A stretch of DNA of 64,000 nucleotides from Schumannella sp. 10F1B-5-1 (GCF_006517535.1 NZ_VHQH01000036.1:341560-405559), one strand, 5' to 3'. Shown: positions 15,364 through 23,951, numbered from the stretch's first letter. Made by a program: numbers and translations. The notes: generated from the letters alone by a model not told the origin.

Positions 15364-16056
15364 ATGTCGGATCTCGTGGCGGCCGTGGCCGCGCATCCCC
15401 GTCTCGACGAGCTCATCGCGGTGCTCGAGCGGCTCCGCGCGCCGGGCGGATGCGCCTGGGACCGCGACCAGACGCACGCGAGCCTGGTGCAGTACCTGGT
15501 CGAGGAGAGCGCCGAGCTGGTCGAGGCGATCGAGTCGGGCGACGACGCCGAGATGGTGGAGGAGCTGGGGGATGTGCTCTACCAGGTGGTCTTCCACGCC
15601 GACATCGCGGCCGAGGAGGGCCGCTTCACGATCGAGGACGTCGCCGCGCACATGACCGCCAAGATGGTCGGCCGGCACCCGCACGTGTTCGGCGACGGCG
15701 AGGTCGTGGCCGACACGGCCGACGCGGTCGCGTCGAACTGGGACGCCTGGAAGGCGCAGGAGAAGCCGCAGCGCACGAGCGTGCTCGACGGCGTTCCGGA
15801 TGCGATGCCCTCGCTCGCGCTGACGACGAAGCTGCTCGGGCGCGCCGACAAGGTCGGGCACGTCATCGAGGTGCCCGCCGCGCTCGCCGCCGACGCGCCC
15901 GCCGACGAGGAGGAGCTCGGCCGCCGGCTGCTCGAGCTCGTCGCGGTGGCACGGGGGAGCGGACTGGATGCCGAGCGCGCCCTGCGTGGGGCGATCCGCG
16001 GGCTGAAGGACGACATCCGGGCGGCGGAGGCGGCGCGAGCGACCGAGGCCGGCTGA
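15364..16056 (+). CDS. mazG: nucleoside triphosphate pyrophosphohydrolase MazG
   Basis: A 230-residue MazG-type all-alpha NTP pyrophosphohydrolase, which removes aberrant nucleotides. The signature LRAPGGCAWDRDQTHASL is followed by the metal-binding helices EESAELVEAIESGDDAEMVEELGD and VFHADIAAEEG, read here in short pieces; the second half has KLLGRADKVGH. It is shorter than the two-domain E. coli enzyme and fits the actinobacterial length. GGATGGGGGG just upstream acts as ribosome-binding site for the ATG at 15364 (a second in-frame ATG is at 15355). It is a core gene normally near mfd and eno, and here it is separated from both by acquired or rearranged segments. Confidence 0.94.
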   Translation: MSDLVAAVAAHPRLDELIAVLERLRAPGGCAWDRDQTHASLVQYLVEESAELVEAIESGDDAEMVEELGDVLYQVVFHADIAAEEGRFTIEDVAAHMTAKMVGRHPHVFGDGEVVADTADAVASNWDAWKAQEKPQRTSVLDGVPDAMPSLALTTKLLGRADKVGHVIEVPAALAADAPADEEELGRRLLELVAVARGSGLDAERALRGAIRGLKDDIRAAEAARATEAG

Positions 16057-16475
16057 GCCGGACCGCGGAGCCCGGACCAGGCGGCAGAGCGCGGCTGAGT
16101 CGGCGCCGCGCGAGCGGCGGGACGGCCCGCCAGCGCGAAGCATGGCGGACCCCGCCTCGCAGCACGGCAGCACCCCCGGTGCCGCCGCTCACACAGGCCG
16201 GGTGCCCACCCGAAAAGGGAACCCGGCAACGCTGCGACGCAGACGCGCGTGCCCTCGACGACTCGCGCGGCCCCGCGGACGCGCCCCTGCGCGTTCCGCG
16301 GTGGTCGTGTGCTCCCGGCGCGGCGTTGGGGAGATGGCCCGGGCCGAAGGACCGGTCCGGGCTCCACCGCGAGGGCGCGCACGACCGCGCTCAGTGTATT
16401 CGCATAACGAACGTAATCAAAACGCTCGTGCAAGTAATAGGCTGTCAATCGTCTGAGCACGCGAGGGAGACGCCG
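16057..16475. promoter_or_regulatory. 419-bp gene-free region with a candidate TetR operator
   Basis: No gene is seen in the GC-rich first 320 bases. The last part is AT-rich and carries ACGAACGT (16407-16414) and ACGCTCGT (16422-16429), an inverted repeat with one mismatch and a 7-nt spacer. Its length and place, 47 nt before a TetR gene, suit an autoregulatory operator. Confidence 0.5.
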
Positions 16476-17123
16476 ATGCCGAGACGACCCGACCCGACCC
16501 GCAAACAGGAGCTGCTGCAGCAGATCATCGAGCATCTGCTCGGCAGCTCCCTCTCGGGCATGACCTTCCGCACGCTCGCGGACGCCCTGGGAGTCAGCAC
16601 CTACTCGCTCGTGTACCACTTCGGCACCCGCGCCGAGCTGCTGCACGAGATCGTGCGCGCCATCACGGGGCGCCAGCAAGAGCTGCTGGATGCGCATCCG
16701 CCGGCCACCGCCTCGCTCGAGAGCTATCTGCAGGGCTTCGCCTCGTACTGGCAGCAGTCGCAGAGCGAGCGCAACCGCCAGCTGCGCCGTCTGGAGATCG
16801 AGGCCGCGATGATCGAGGCGCTCGAACCCGAGTCGATGGACATCGTGCGCACGGCCAATGCCTCGTATCGCGCCGCCGCCGTGGCCTCGCTGCAGGGGCT
16901 CGGCCTCACCGACCACGACGCCGAGCAGGAGGCGGGCGTCATGATGGCGATCGTCTACGGCATGCAGGTGGATGCGGTGATGACCGGCGAGACGGAGCGC
17001 GTGAATCGGAACTTCGTCGCGGCGCTCGATCAGTTCCGGCAGCGGATCGAGGTGCACCGCCGTGTGCGCGGTATCCCGCCGGAGCGCGGCGCCGGCGCCT
17101 CGCGCGCCGCTGCGGCCCGCTAG
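16476..17123 (+). CDS. TetR/AcrR family transcriptional regulator
   Basis: A 215-residue regulator with the DNA-binding motif TFRTLADALGVSTYSLVYHF (residues about 30-49), a variant of the TetR helix-turn-helix. GAGGGAGA (16463-16470) precedes the ATG. The C-terminal ligand domain is not recognisable. It stands alone: mazG is upstream on the same strand after 419 bp, and a strong hairpin closes it on the right. Its target is therefore likely itself or a distant gene; an inverted repeat at 16407-16429 is the candidate operator. Confidence 0.88.
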   Translation: MPRRPDPTRKQELLQQIIEHLLGSSLSGMTFRTLADALGVSTYSLVYHFGTRAELLHEIVRAITGRQQELLDAHPPATASLESYLQGFASYWQQSQSERNRQLRRLEIEAAMIEALEPESMDIVRTANASYRAAAVASLQGLGLTDHDAEQEAGVMMAIVYGMQVDAVMTGETERVNRNFVAALDQFRQRIEVHRRVRGIPPERGAGASRAAAAR

Positions 17124-17136
17124 GGCCTCGCGCACG

Positions 17137-17175
17137 CAGGAAGGGCCGGTCGCGCGACGCGACCGGCCCTTCCTG
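17137..17175. terminator. strong bidirectional hairpin terminator
   Basis: A perfect 18-bp stem, 17137-17154 with 17158-17175, and a 3-nt loop CGA. It lies between the TetR gene and the convergent epimerase gene and would serve both transcripts. No U-tract is present. Confidence 0.85.
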
Positions 17176-17189
17176 TGCTGCCCCGCTGC

Positions 17190-18098
17190 TCAGTCGGTCG
17201 GGCTGCCGTCGGTGTAGGCGCCCGCCGCGATGTCCTCGAGCAGGGTCGGATTCGTCGGCGTCCAGTCGAAGCGCTCGCGCGTCACGGCGCTCGACGCGGG
17301 GATGTCGAGGCGCCAGAACATGCCGATCCAGCCGAAGTGCTCCAGCGCGTCGTCGGCCGCGACCGACTGGGTCGGGATGCCGAGCGCCACGCCGATGGCC
17401 TCGGCGATCTCGCGCGTCGCGATGCCCTCCTCGGCGACGGCGTGCACGGCCGTCCCCGCGGGAGCCGACGCCAGAGCCTTCGTGACCAGCGCGCCCGCGT
17501 CGCGACGATGCACGGCCGACCAGCGGCTCGATCCGTCGCCGACGTAGCCGGCGACGCCGTTGCGGCGTGCTGCGGCCACGATCTGCGGGATGAAGCCGTG
17601 CTCGCCGCCCGCGCCGTGCACGGTGGGGGCGAAGCGCAGCGCGATCGCGTGCAGTCCGTGCTCGACGCGGTCGAAGGCGAAGCGCTCGGCGCCGCCGCGG
17701 GGCGACTCGGGCCCGCTGGCGGGGTTCACGTCGGTCTCGACGACCATCGTGCCCGGCTGGAACGCGGCGCCCGAGGCGAAGACGAACGGCTTGCCGGTGC
17801 CCTCGAGTGCCGCGGCGAAGGTCTCGACGGCGGCGCGCTCGGCGCGGTTCGACTCGGCCATGTTCGACCAGTCGTGCTTGTTGGCCAGGTGGATGACCGC
17901 CTCCGCGTCGTGGGCGGCGGCGCTCAGGGCGCCGGGGTCGTCGAGCGAGCCCTCGCGCGGCGTGACGCCGGCGGCGCGCAGGCGCTCGGCCGAGTCGGCG
18001 GAGCGGGCGAGTCCGGTGACCTCGTGGCCCGCCGCGAGCAGCTCGGGCACGACGGCCGATCCGATCCAGCCGGATGCTCCGGTGACGAAGACCTTCAT
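17190..18098 (-). CDS. NAD-dependent epimerase/dehydratase family protein (extended/atypical SDR)
   Basis: A 302-residue Rossmann protein starting MKVFVTGASGWIGSAVVPEL, with the TGxxGxxG cofactor motif and the SADSAERL and HLANKHDW regions typical of the SDR_a/NmrA-like group of putative nucleoside-diphosphate-sugar epimerases. AAGGAG 6 nt upstream fixes the start at 18098. The normal catalytic YxxxK is not clear, so the reaction is uncertain. It is divergent from the TetR gene at 18200, and two copies of a palindrome lie between them, so repression by that regulator and induction by a substrate-like ligand is the likely control. Confidence 0.85.
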   Translation of the reverse strand: MKVFVTGASGWIGSAVVPELLAAGHEVTGLARSADSAERLRAAGVTPREGSLDDPGALSAAAHDAEAVIHLANKHDWSNMAESNRAERAAVETFAAALEGTGKPFVFASGAAFQPGTMVVETDVNPASGPESPRGGAERFAFDRVEHGLHAIALRFAPTVHGAGGEHGFIPQIVAAARRNGVAGYVGDGSSRWSAVHRRDAGALVTKALASAPAGTAVHAVAEEGIATREIAEAIGVALGIPTQSVAADDALEHFGWIGMFWRLDIPASSAVTRERFDWTPTNPTLLEDIAAGAYTDGSPTD

Positions 18099-18131
18099 GA
18101 TGTGCTCCTTCATCCCCGCCTCAGCGAGGGT

Positions 18132-18193
18132 TGATGTCAGGGTGTGACATCACGGTAGCACTGTCGATGTCAGAGTGTGACATCACGTAGGAT
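18132..18193. promoter_or_regulatory. twin palindromic operators and leaderless promoter
   Basis: Two copies of GATGTCA-N5-TGACATC are present: 18133-18151 and 18166-18184, with centres 33 bp apart (about three helical turns). The spacers are GGGTG and GAGTG. The -10 box TAGGAT (18188-18193) lies 6 nt before the ATG of the TetR gene, so the right operator covers the -35 region. The left operator lies about 35 bp before the epimerase start. Confidence 0.85.
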
Positions 18194-18199
18194 TCCCCC

Positions 18200-18760
18200 A
18201 TGGGCCGATGGGAACCGGGCGGACGCGAGCGACTGCAGCTCGCCGCCCTCGACCTGTTCCTCGAGAACGGCTTCGAGCAGACGACGGTCGCCGACATCGC
18301 CCTCCGCGCCGAGCTGACCGAGCGCACGTTCTACCGCCACTTCGCCGACAAGCGCGAGGTGATCTTCGGCGGGCAGGAGGTGCTCGTCGACGCCTTCACC
18401 GGCGCGATCGCCGCCGCGCCCGACGGAGCCTCGGCCCGCGACCTCGCCGAGGCCGGCGTCGCCGGCGCCGAGCAGTTCTTCGACGAGGAGCGCCGCCCCT
18501 GGTCGCGCCGCCGCCAGATCGTGATCGACGCCGACCCCGCCCTGCGCGAGCGCGAGTCGCTCAAGATGAACACGCTCGCTGAGGCGGTCGCCGTCGCCCT
18601 GCGCGAGCGCGGCATCGGCGACCCGGTCGCCGAGCTGGCGGCGGATGCGGCGATCTCGGTGTTCCGCATGGCCTTCGCCCGCTGGGTCGCGCCCGACGAG
18701 ACCCGGTCGCTCGGCGACATCCAGCGCGAGCTCTTCGCCGCGCAGCGCGCGCTCGCCTGA
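18200..18760 (+). CDS. TetR/AcrR family transcriptional regulator
   Basis: A 186-residue regulator with the helix-turn-helix VADIALRAELTERTFYRHF (residues about 31-49) and a C-terminal TetR-type ligand domain. The leaderless promoter box TAGGAT 6 nt upstream fixes the start. The divergent gene is an NAD-dependent epimerase-like enzyme, and the two GATGTCA-N5-TGACATC palindromes in the shared promoter are the obvious operators, giving autorepression and joint control. Confidence 0.92.
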   Translation: MGRWEPGGRERLQLAALDLFLENGFEQTTVADIALRAELTERTFYRHFADKREVIFGGQEVLVDAFTGAIAAAPDGASARDLAEAGVAGAEQFFDEERRPWSRRRQIVIDADPALRERESLKMNTLAEAVAVALRERGIGDPVAELAADAAISVFRMAFARWVAPDETRSLGDIQRELFAAQRALA

Positions 18761-18809
18761 GCGGCGGCCCGCGCCGCGATTCGGCTCGCGCCGCAATACG
18801 GCTCGTGCC

Positions 18810-19868
18810 TCAGGCGATCCGCGACCCCGCCGCGAGCCGGTGGGCGGGCGCCCGCGTCGCCCGCACGGCGCCGAACAGCGCCAGCGCCGCGAGGCCGAGG
18901 TGGATCGCGAGCCCGACGAACCAGCTCGGCACGGTCGAGTCGATCACCTCGCGCCCCGAGGGGTAGCGGTCGGAGGTGTAGTTGCAGGGGTCCTGCTGCT
19001 CGATCGGCTCCGGCGCCTTCTGCAGCTGGCGCACCGTGAGCTTGAGGAAGCCGAACAGGTCGTTCGGGTCGTCGCCGCTGCCGTAGCGCGTGGGCACCGC
19101 ATCCGCCATCACGACGTAGGGGTTGGCGGCGAGCATCCACCAGACGTAGTCGGGGCGCGCCCGCGTGCTCGTCGTGGTCGTGTCGTCGACGACGCACTCC
19201 GAGTTGCCGGTGCTGTCGTCGTAGATGTAGCTCGCGCCGCGGTACTCGTACTTCTCCTGCGCGACGAGCGTGCCGAGGCCGAAGGAGATGAGGGTGCCGA
19301 GGCTGAGCATCGCGACGACCAGGTAGGTGATCGCGACCGAGAACAGCGGGCGCCGCACGAGGCCGCTGAGGCCGGTGCCGATCGCCGCGATCACGCCGAG
19401 CTCGATCGCGAGCACGAGCAGCGAGACGGCGACCATGCCCGGAGTCGTGCCGCCGATCGCCAGGCTGAGGATGAGCAGTGGCGCCGTGATCACCAGGAAG
19501 GCGAGCGTGCTGATCCACGAGGCGAGGAACTTGCCGATGACCAGCTGCGTCGTGCTGACGAGCGTGACCTGGGTCGTCGCGAGCGTGCCCGCCTCGCGGT
19601 CGCCGTTGATCGCGTTGCCGCTCAGCGCCGGCGCGACGAGCGTGCCGAGCAGCAGCACGAAGTAGACGATCGTCGAGAACACCGCGTTGCCGACGGGATC
19701 GGAGCGGTAGCCGTCGGTGAGCCCGCCGACGCCCCAGAGCACGATCAGCGTCACGACCAGGGCGAGCAGGCCGAAGACGCCGAGCAGCACCCACCAGGCG
19801 ACGCCGCGGATGCGCTGCCGCAGCTCGAGGCCGGCGATCACCCGCACGCCGGTGACGAAGGGGATCAT
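18810..19868 (-). CDS. ABC transporter permease (ABC-2 type)
   Basis: A 352-residue membrane protein with about six hydrophobic segments: WWVLLGVFGLLALVVTLIV near the N-terminus, and later IVYFVLLLGTLVAPALSGNA, LAFLVITAPLLILSLAIGG and a last helix before the basic C-terminus. A large hydrophilic loop of about 110 residues, with a Thr-rich section, lies before the last helix. The sequence NAINGDREAGTLATTQVTL is the ABC-2 permease motif. It overlaps the ATPase gene upstream by 4 bp (ATGA), so the two form one transcript and one exporter. The substrate is unknown. Confidence 0.9.
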   Translation of the reverse strand: MIPFVTGVRVIAGLELRQRIRGVAWWVLLGVFGLLALVVTLIVLWGVGGLTDGYRSDPVGNAVFSTIVYFVLLLGTLVAPALSGNAINGDREAGTLATTQVTLVSTTQLVIGKFLASWISTLAFLVITAPLLILSLAIGGTTPGMVAVSLLVLAIELGVIAAIGTGLSGLVRRPLFSVAITYLVVAMLSLGTLISFGLGTLVAQEKYEYRGASYIYDDSTGNSECVVDDTTTTSTRARPDYVWWMLAANPYVVMADAVPTRYGSGDDPNDLFGFLKLTVRQLQKAPEPIEQQDPCNYTSDRYPSGREVIDSTVPSWFVGLAIHLGLAALALFGAVRATRAPAHRLAAGSRIA

Positions 19869-20974
19869 GCGGGGCCTCCGCCCGAGCTCAGGTCGAGGAA
19901 GGTGTGCTCGAGCTCGCCGACGGCGGGCGCGAATGCTGAGATCGCGATGCCCTCGCCGACGAGGCGGGTGAGCAGCTCGGCGGCGCGCGCCTCGCCCGCG
20001 ACGGGCACGAGGATGCCGCCGGCGTCGGCTTCGATGCGCTCCCACGGGATCCCCGCGCGGAACAGCGCCTCGCGCAGGCGGTCGCTGTCACGCGCGAGGT
20101 CGGCCGTGCGGATGCGCCACGCGCGCTCGGAGACGCGGGTCGCGGCGATGCGGGCGGCGTCGGCCGTGACGCCGCGCTCGAGGTAGACGGCGGTGTCGGC
20201 CATCTCGTCGAGCTCGGCGAGCACGTGGCTCGACACCAGCACGGCGCGGCCCTCGTCGGCGAGGCGGCGCACGGTGCGGCGCAGCGCGACGCGTGCGGCC
20301 GGGTCGAGGCCGGATGCGGGCTCGTCGAGCAGCAGCACGGCCGGGTCGTGCACCAGGGCGCGGGCGAGGCTCAGACGCTGCTTCTGGCCGCGCGAGAGCA
20401 CGCGGCTCGGGCGGTCCGCGAGCTCGCCGAGGTCGACGAGGTGGATGAGCTCGGCGGCGCGGTGGGCGGCCTGCAGCTTGTGCAGCCCGTACAGGCGGCC
20501 GGTCTGCGTCAGGGCCGTGCGCGCCGACAGGGTCGCCCAGGATCCGAGCTGGTCGGGCATCCACCCCAGCAGGCGGCGCACGGCGGCGGGGTCCGCAACC
20601 GGGTCGTGGCCGGCGATGCGGATGCTGCCGCGGTCCGGGGCGAGCAGCGAGGCCAGCATGAGCATGAGCGTCGTCTTGCCCGAGCCGTTCGGCCCGATCA
20701 GGCCCGTGACGCGGCCCATCGGCGCGACCATCGAGGCGTCGACGACGGCGTGCACCGAGCCGAACGCGCGGCCCACGTGTTCGACGACGATGCCGGGCTC
20801 GCCGGGCTCGCCGGGGGAGAGGGGGAGAGGCGGGGTCGCGGCGGCCGCGGCAGGGCCCACGCCAGCGACGGCAGCGACGGGGACGCCGGGGCCGGGCGCG
20901 GGTGCTCCCGGTGCGGGGGTGCTCGACGCGGGCTGCTGCGGCGGCACCCAGCCGCGCTCATAGGGACTCGACAT
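19865..20974 (-). CDS. ABC transporter ATP-binding protein (ABC-2 exporter)
   Basis: A 369-residue ATPase with a Pro/Ala-rich N-terminal extension of about 55 residues before the domain proper. Walker A GPNGSGKTT, Q-loop region WMPDQLG, signature LSRGQKQRLSLARAL (the canonical LSGGQ has R for the second G), Walker B VLLLDEPASGLDP and H-loop SSHVLAELDEMAD are all present. Residues after about 285 form a C-terminal extension of the kind found in CcmA/NatA-like exporters. It is translationally coupled to the permease at 18810-19868. The long low-complexity N-terminus is unusual. Confidence 0.92.
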   Translation of the reverse strand: MSSPYERGWVPPQQPASSTPAPGAPAPGPGVPVAAVAGVGPAAAAATPPLPLSPGEPGEPGIVVEHVGRAFGSVHAVVDASMVAPMGRVTGLIGPNGSGKTTLMLMLASLLAPDRGSIRIAGHDPVADPAAVRRLLGWMPDQLGSWATLSARTALTQTGRLYGLHKLQAAHRAAELIHLVDLGELADRPSRVLSRGQKQRLSLARALVHDPAVLLLDEPASGLDPAARVALRRTVRRLADEGRAVLVSSHVLAELDEMADTAVYLERGVTADAARIAATRVSERAWRIRTADLARDSDRLREALFRAGIPWERIEADAGGILVPVAGEARAAELLTRLVGEGIAISAFAPAVGELEHTFLDLSSGGGPA

Positions 20975-21043
20975 CGATTCCCCCTTCGGCTCGGCGCCAA
21001 TCTATCCGGGACCGGATCGCACGAGTCGGCGACCCGCTCAGGG

Positions 21044-21637
21044 TCAGCCCGCGCTCTGCTCCGGCGTCGGCTCGTCGGCGACCTCCGCCTGCTCGCTCTG
21101 CCGCTCGCGATAGGCCGAGACGTTCATCCGGTTGCCGCAGCGCAGGCTGCAGAAGCGCTTCGAGCCGTTGCGCGACAGGTCGACGAACACCCCGTCGCAG
21201 CCGTCGGCTTCGCAGCGGCGCAGCTGGTCGAGGGCGTTGCCGCGGATGACGTCGACGAAGGCCAGCGCGGCCTCCACCTCCATGCGCTGGGCGAGCGGCG
21301 CATCCGGCTCGGTGGCGTGGATGTGCCAGTCGAGCTGGTCGTGCCGCACGAGCTGCGGCGTGGCCTTGGTCTCCTTCAGCAGGCGGTTCACCTGGGCCGC
21401 GGCGCCGTCGCGGGTGAGGGTCCAGAAGCGGCGCAGACGGGTGCGCACGGCGCGCACCTCGTCGAGCTCGGTCTCGTCGCCGTCGCGCCGACCGGAGTAG
21501 CTGTGCTCCTCGAGAAGCCAGTCGAGCTGGTCGACGGTCGAGAGCTCGTCGTCGCCCGACGCGGAGGCGCGCGGCTCGGTGTTGACGAGCGCGACGACGA
21601 AGCCGAGAGCGTCTTCGGTGTCATCAGTGAAACGCAT
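21044..21637 (-). CDS. CGNR zinc finger domain protein (ABATE/DUF1470 regulator)
   Basis: A 197-residue protein: an N-terminal helical ABATE-type stress-sensor domain and a C-terminal CGNR zinc finger (CEADGCDGVFVDLSR, then RFCSLRCGNRMNVSAYRER). The four cysteines (CX4C and CX3C) bind zinc in this family, and the CGNR-R segment is thought to contact DNA. GTCAGGAG 5 nt before the ATG is the ribosome-binding site and also one arm of a perfect inverted repeat shared with the divergent EamA gene. It is therefore the probable regulator of the two EamA exporters. Confidence 0.88.
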   Translation of the reverse strand: MRFTDDTEDALGFVVALVNTEPRASASGDDELSTVDQLDWLLEEHSYSGRRDGDETELDEVRAVRTRLRRFWTLTRDGAAAQVNRLLKETKATPQLVRHDQLDWHIHATEPDAPLAQRMEVEAALAFVDVIRGNALDQLRRCEADGCDGVFVDLSRNGSKRFCSLRCGNRMNVSAYRERQSEQAEVADEPTPEQSAG

Positions 21638-21643
21638 CTTGAC

Positions 21644-21674
21644 TCCTGACGGGGCGGAGATCTATCGTCAGGAG
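21644..21674. promoter_or_regulatory. perfect inverted repeat between the CGNR regulator and the EamA gene
   Basis: CTCCTGACG (21644-21652) and CGTCAGGAG (21666-21674) form a 9-bp perfect inverted repeat with a 13-nt spacer. Each arm contains a ribosome-binding site pointing outwards. It could be the operator of the CGNR regulator or a chance result of two mirrored ribosome-binding sites. Confidence 0.55.
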
Positions 21675-21715
21675 CATAACGCGTGGTTGATCATTACTTT
21701 CGATTCGGAGGAATC

Positions 21716-22879
21716 GTGTCCGCTGACCGCGCCCGCACCCGTGCGGGTCTTGTCGTCGCCATCTCGGCATCACTGGCGTTCTCGACCAGCGGCACGATCG
21801 CGAAACCCCTGCTCGAGGCCGGCTGGTCGCCCGCCGCCGTGGGCGCCGCCCGCCTGCTGATCGCGGCCGTCGTGCTCGCGATCCCCGGCATCCTCGCGCT
21901 GCGCACCCCCGGCGCGCTGCAGGCCCTCTGGGGCGCCCGACTGCGCGTCGTGCTCTACGGCACGATCGCCGTGACGGGCACACAGCTCTGCTACTTCGCG
22001 GCGATCCAGCGCATCCCCGTCGGCCTGGCGCTGCTGATCGAGTACCTGGCGCCGATCGGGCTGCTGCTGTTCATGTGGATGCGCACCCGCCGCCGCCCCG
22101 CCACGATCGTGCTCATCGGCTCGGGTCTCGCGCTGCTCGGACTCGTGCTGGTCATCGGCGCCGACGGCGACGGCGGCATCGCGTTCGGCTCGCTCGACCC
22201 GATCGGCCTGCTCTACTCGATCACCGCGGCCGTGGGCGTCGCGGTCTACTACGTGCTCGGCGCGGTCGCCGACGACGGCGTGCCGCCGGTCGCCTTCGCC
22301 GCGTCGACGATCCTGCTCGGCGGTCTCGTCACGGCGGCGCTCGCCGCGGTGGGCGTGCTGCCCTGGCACACGACCGCGGTCGACGTGCGCCTGCTCGGCG
22401 CGGTCGTGCCGTGGTTCGCGCCGGTCATCGCGATCGGCGTCGTCTCGACGGCCTTCGCCTACGTCGCGGGCATCGTCGGCAGCTCGCGTCTCGGCGCCCG
22501 CACGGCGTCGTTCCTGGGCCTGCTCGAGGTCGTGTTCGCGGTCGCGCTGAGCTGGATCGTGCTCGGCGAGGCGCTCGGCCCGATCCAGCTGCTCGGGGGA
22601 GCGCTCATCCTGGGCGGCATCGCGATGATCCGCCCCGACGAGACGCGCGCCGTGGCGGTCGCCCCGACGGATGCCGGCGCCGCCGTGCCGGTCGGCAGCG
22701 TGCCGCTGCTCACCGGCGCGATCCCGCTGCCGCACGTGCTCGAGCCGGTCGCGGCGACGACTGCCGCGATCGCGATCATCGCGGTCTCGCAGGTCGCCGC
22801 CGACGAGGCCGGGGCGACGCCGATCGACACGCCCGTGCTGGCCGACCCGCCGACGCGGCCGATCGCGATCGCGGGATGA
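21716..22879 (+). CDS. EamA/RhaT family (DMT superfamily) transporter
   Basis: A 387-residue drug/metabolite transporter with ten hydrophobic segments in two EamA repeats (the first from AISASLAFSTSGTIAKPLL, the second from GLLYSITAAVGVAVYYVLG). The C-terminal tail of about 70 residues after MIRPDE is longer than normal and contains a further hydrophobic stretch. The GTG at 21716 is preceded by GGAG with 5-nt spacing; an alternative GTG at 21683 has CAGGAG 8 nt upstream and would add 11 residues. It is followed 13 bp later by a close paralogue. Likely an exporter of amino acids or metabolites controlled by the divergent CGNR protein. Confidence 0.88.
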   Translation: MSADRARTRAGLVVAISASLAFSTSGTIAKPLLEAGWSPAAVGAARLLIAAVVLAIPGILALRTPGALQALWGARLRVVLYGTIAVTGTQLCYFAAIQRIPVGLALLIEYLAPIGLLLFMWMRTRRRPATIVLIGSGLALLGLVLVIGADGDGGIAFGSLDPIGLLYSITAAVGVAVYYVLGAVADDGVPPVAFAASTILLGGLVTAALAAVGVLPWHTTAVDVRLLGAVVPWFAPVIAIGVVSTAFAYVAGIVGSSRLGARTASFLGLLEVVFAVALSWIVLGEALGPIQLLGGALILGGIAMIRPDETRAVAVAPTDAGAAVPVGSVPLLTGAIPLPHVLEPVAATTAAIAIIAVSQVAADEAGATPIDTPVLADPPTRPIAIAG

Positions 22880-22892
22880 TCGGGGTGGCGCG

Positions 22893-23951
22893 ATGAGCGG
22901 CGCGAGAGCGAGCACCGCCGCCGTGCGCGGCGGCCCCGTCGCGCTGCTGATCGCGACCGCCTCCGCACTCAGCTTCGGCACGAGCGGCACGATCGCGAAG
23001 CCGCTGCTCGAGGCGGGCTGGTCGCCGCCCGCGGTCGTGTTCCTGCGCATCCTGGGTGCCGCGCTCGCGCTGCTCGTTCCCGCGCTCGTGGTGCTGCACC
23101 GCGGACCCGGTCTCGCCGAGGGGTTCCGCCTGATCTGGCGCGCCCGCGTGCGCGTGCTGGTCTACGGCGTCTTCGCGGTCGCGGGCACGCAGCTCTGCTA
23201 CTTCGCGGCGATCCAGCGCATCCCGGTGGGCCTCGCGCTGCTGATCGAGTATCTGGCGCCGATCGGCCTGCTGCTGTTCATGTGGATGCGCACCCGCCGC
23301 CGCCCCGCGCTCGGCGTGCTGCTCGGCGCGGGTCTCGCGCTCGTGGGGCTGCTGCTCGTGATCGGCATCGACGGCTCGGTGCGGCTCGACCCGCTCGGCA
23401 TCCTCTACGCCTCGATCGCGGCCGTCGGGCTCGCGATCTACTTCGTGCTCGGCGCCGTGGCCGACGACGGCGTGCCGGCGATGGCCTTCGCGTGGACGAC
23501 CCTGACGATCGGCGCCGCGATCCTCGGCCTGCTGGCGGCCGTGCGCGTGCTGCCGTGGGCGAGCCCGGGGGTCAACGTGGCGTTCCTCGGCGCGAGCATG
23601 CCCTGGTTCGTGCCGGTCATCGCGGTCGCGCTGCTGTCGACCGCGTTCGCCTACTTCACGGGCATCATCGCCGCCGCGCGGCTCGGCTCGCGCCAGGCGT
23701 CGTTCTTCGGACTGCTCGAGGTGATCGCGGGCGTCGTCATCAGCTGGATCGTGCTCGGCGAGGCGCTCGCGCTCGTGCAGATCGTGGGCGCGGTGCTGAT
23801 CCTCGGCGGGGTCGCGCTGATCCGGCCGGAGCCGCAGAAGGTCGAGCCGCAGAAGGTCGAGCCGCCCGACGGGCCCTCGGGCTCCGAACCTCCCGAGCAG
23901 GGCGAGGCCGCGCATCCGCAGGGCGCCTCGCTCCCCATCGTCCCGGGCTGA
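22893..23951 (+). CDS. EamA/RhaT family (DMT superfamily) transporter, tandem paralogue
   Basis: A 352-residue ten-helix transporter, clearly a duplicate of the gene just before it: TSGTIAKPLLEAGWSP, GTQLCYFAAIQRIPVGLALL and EYLAPIGLLLFMWMRTRRRP are identical or nearly so in both. The spacer is 13 bp, so the two are cotranscribed. The tail carries the direct repeat QKVEPQKVEP. The tandem proteins may pair in the membrane as some DMT transporters do, or have diverged in substrate. A 13-bp hairpin 14 bp downstream ends the unit. Confidence 0.9.
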   Translation: MSGARASTAAVRGGPVALLIATASALSFGTSGTIAKPLLEAGWSPPAVVFLRILGAALALLVPALVVLHRGPGLAEGFRLIWRARVRVLVYGVFAVAGTQLCYFAAIQRIPVGLALLIEYLAPIGLLLFMWMRTRRRPALGVLLGAGLALVGLLLVIGIDGSVRLDPLGILYASIAAVGLAIYFVLGAVADDGVPAMAFAWTTLTIGAAILGLLAAVRVLPWASPGVNVAFLGASMPWFVPVIAVALLSTAFAYFTGIIAAARLGSRQASFFGLLEVIAGVVISWIVLGEALALVQIVGAVLILGGVALIRPEPQKVEPQKVEPPDGPSGSEPPEQGEAAHPQGASLPIVPG

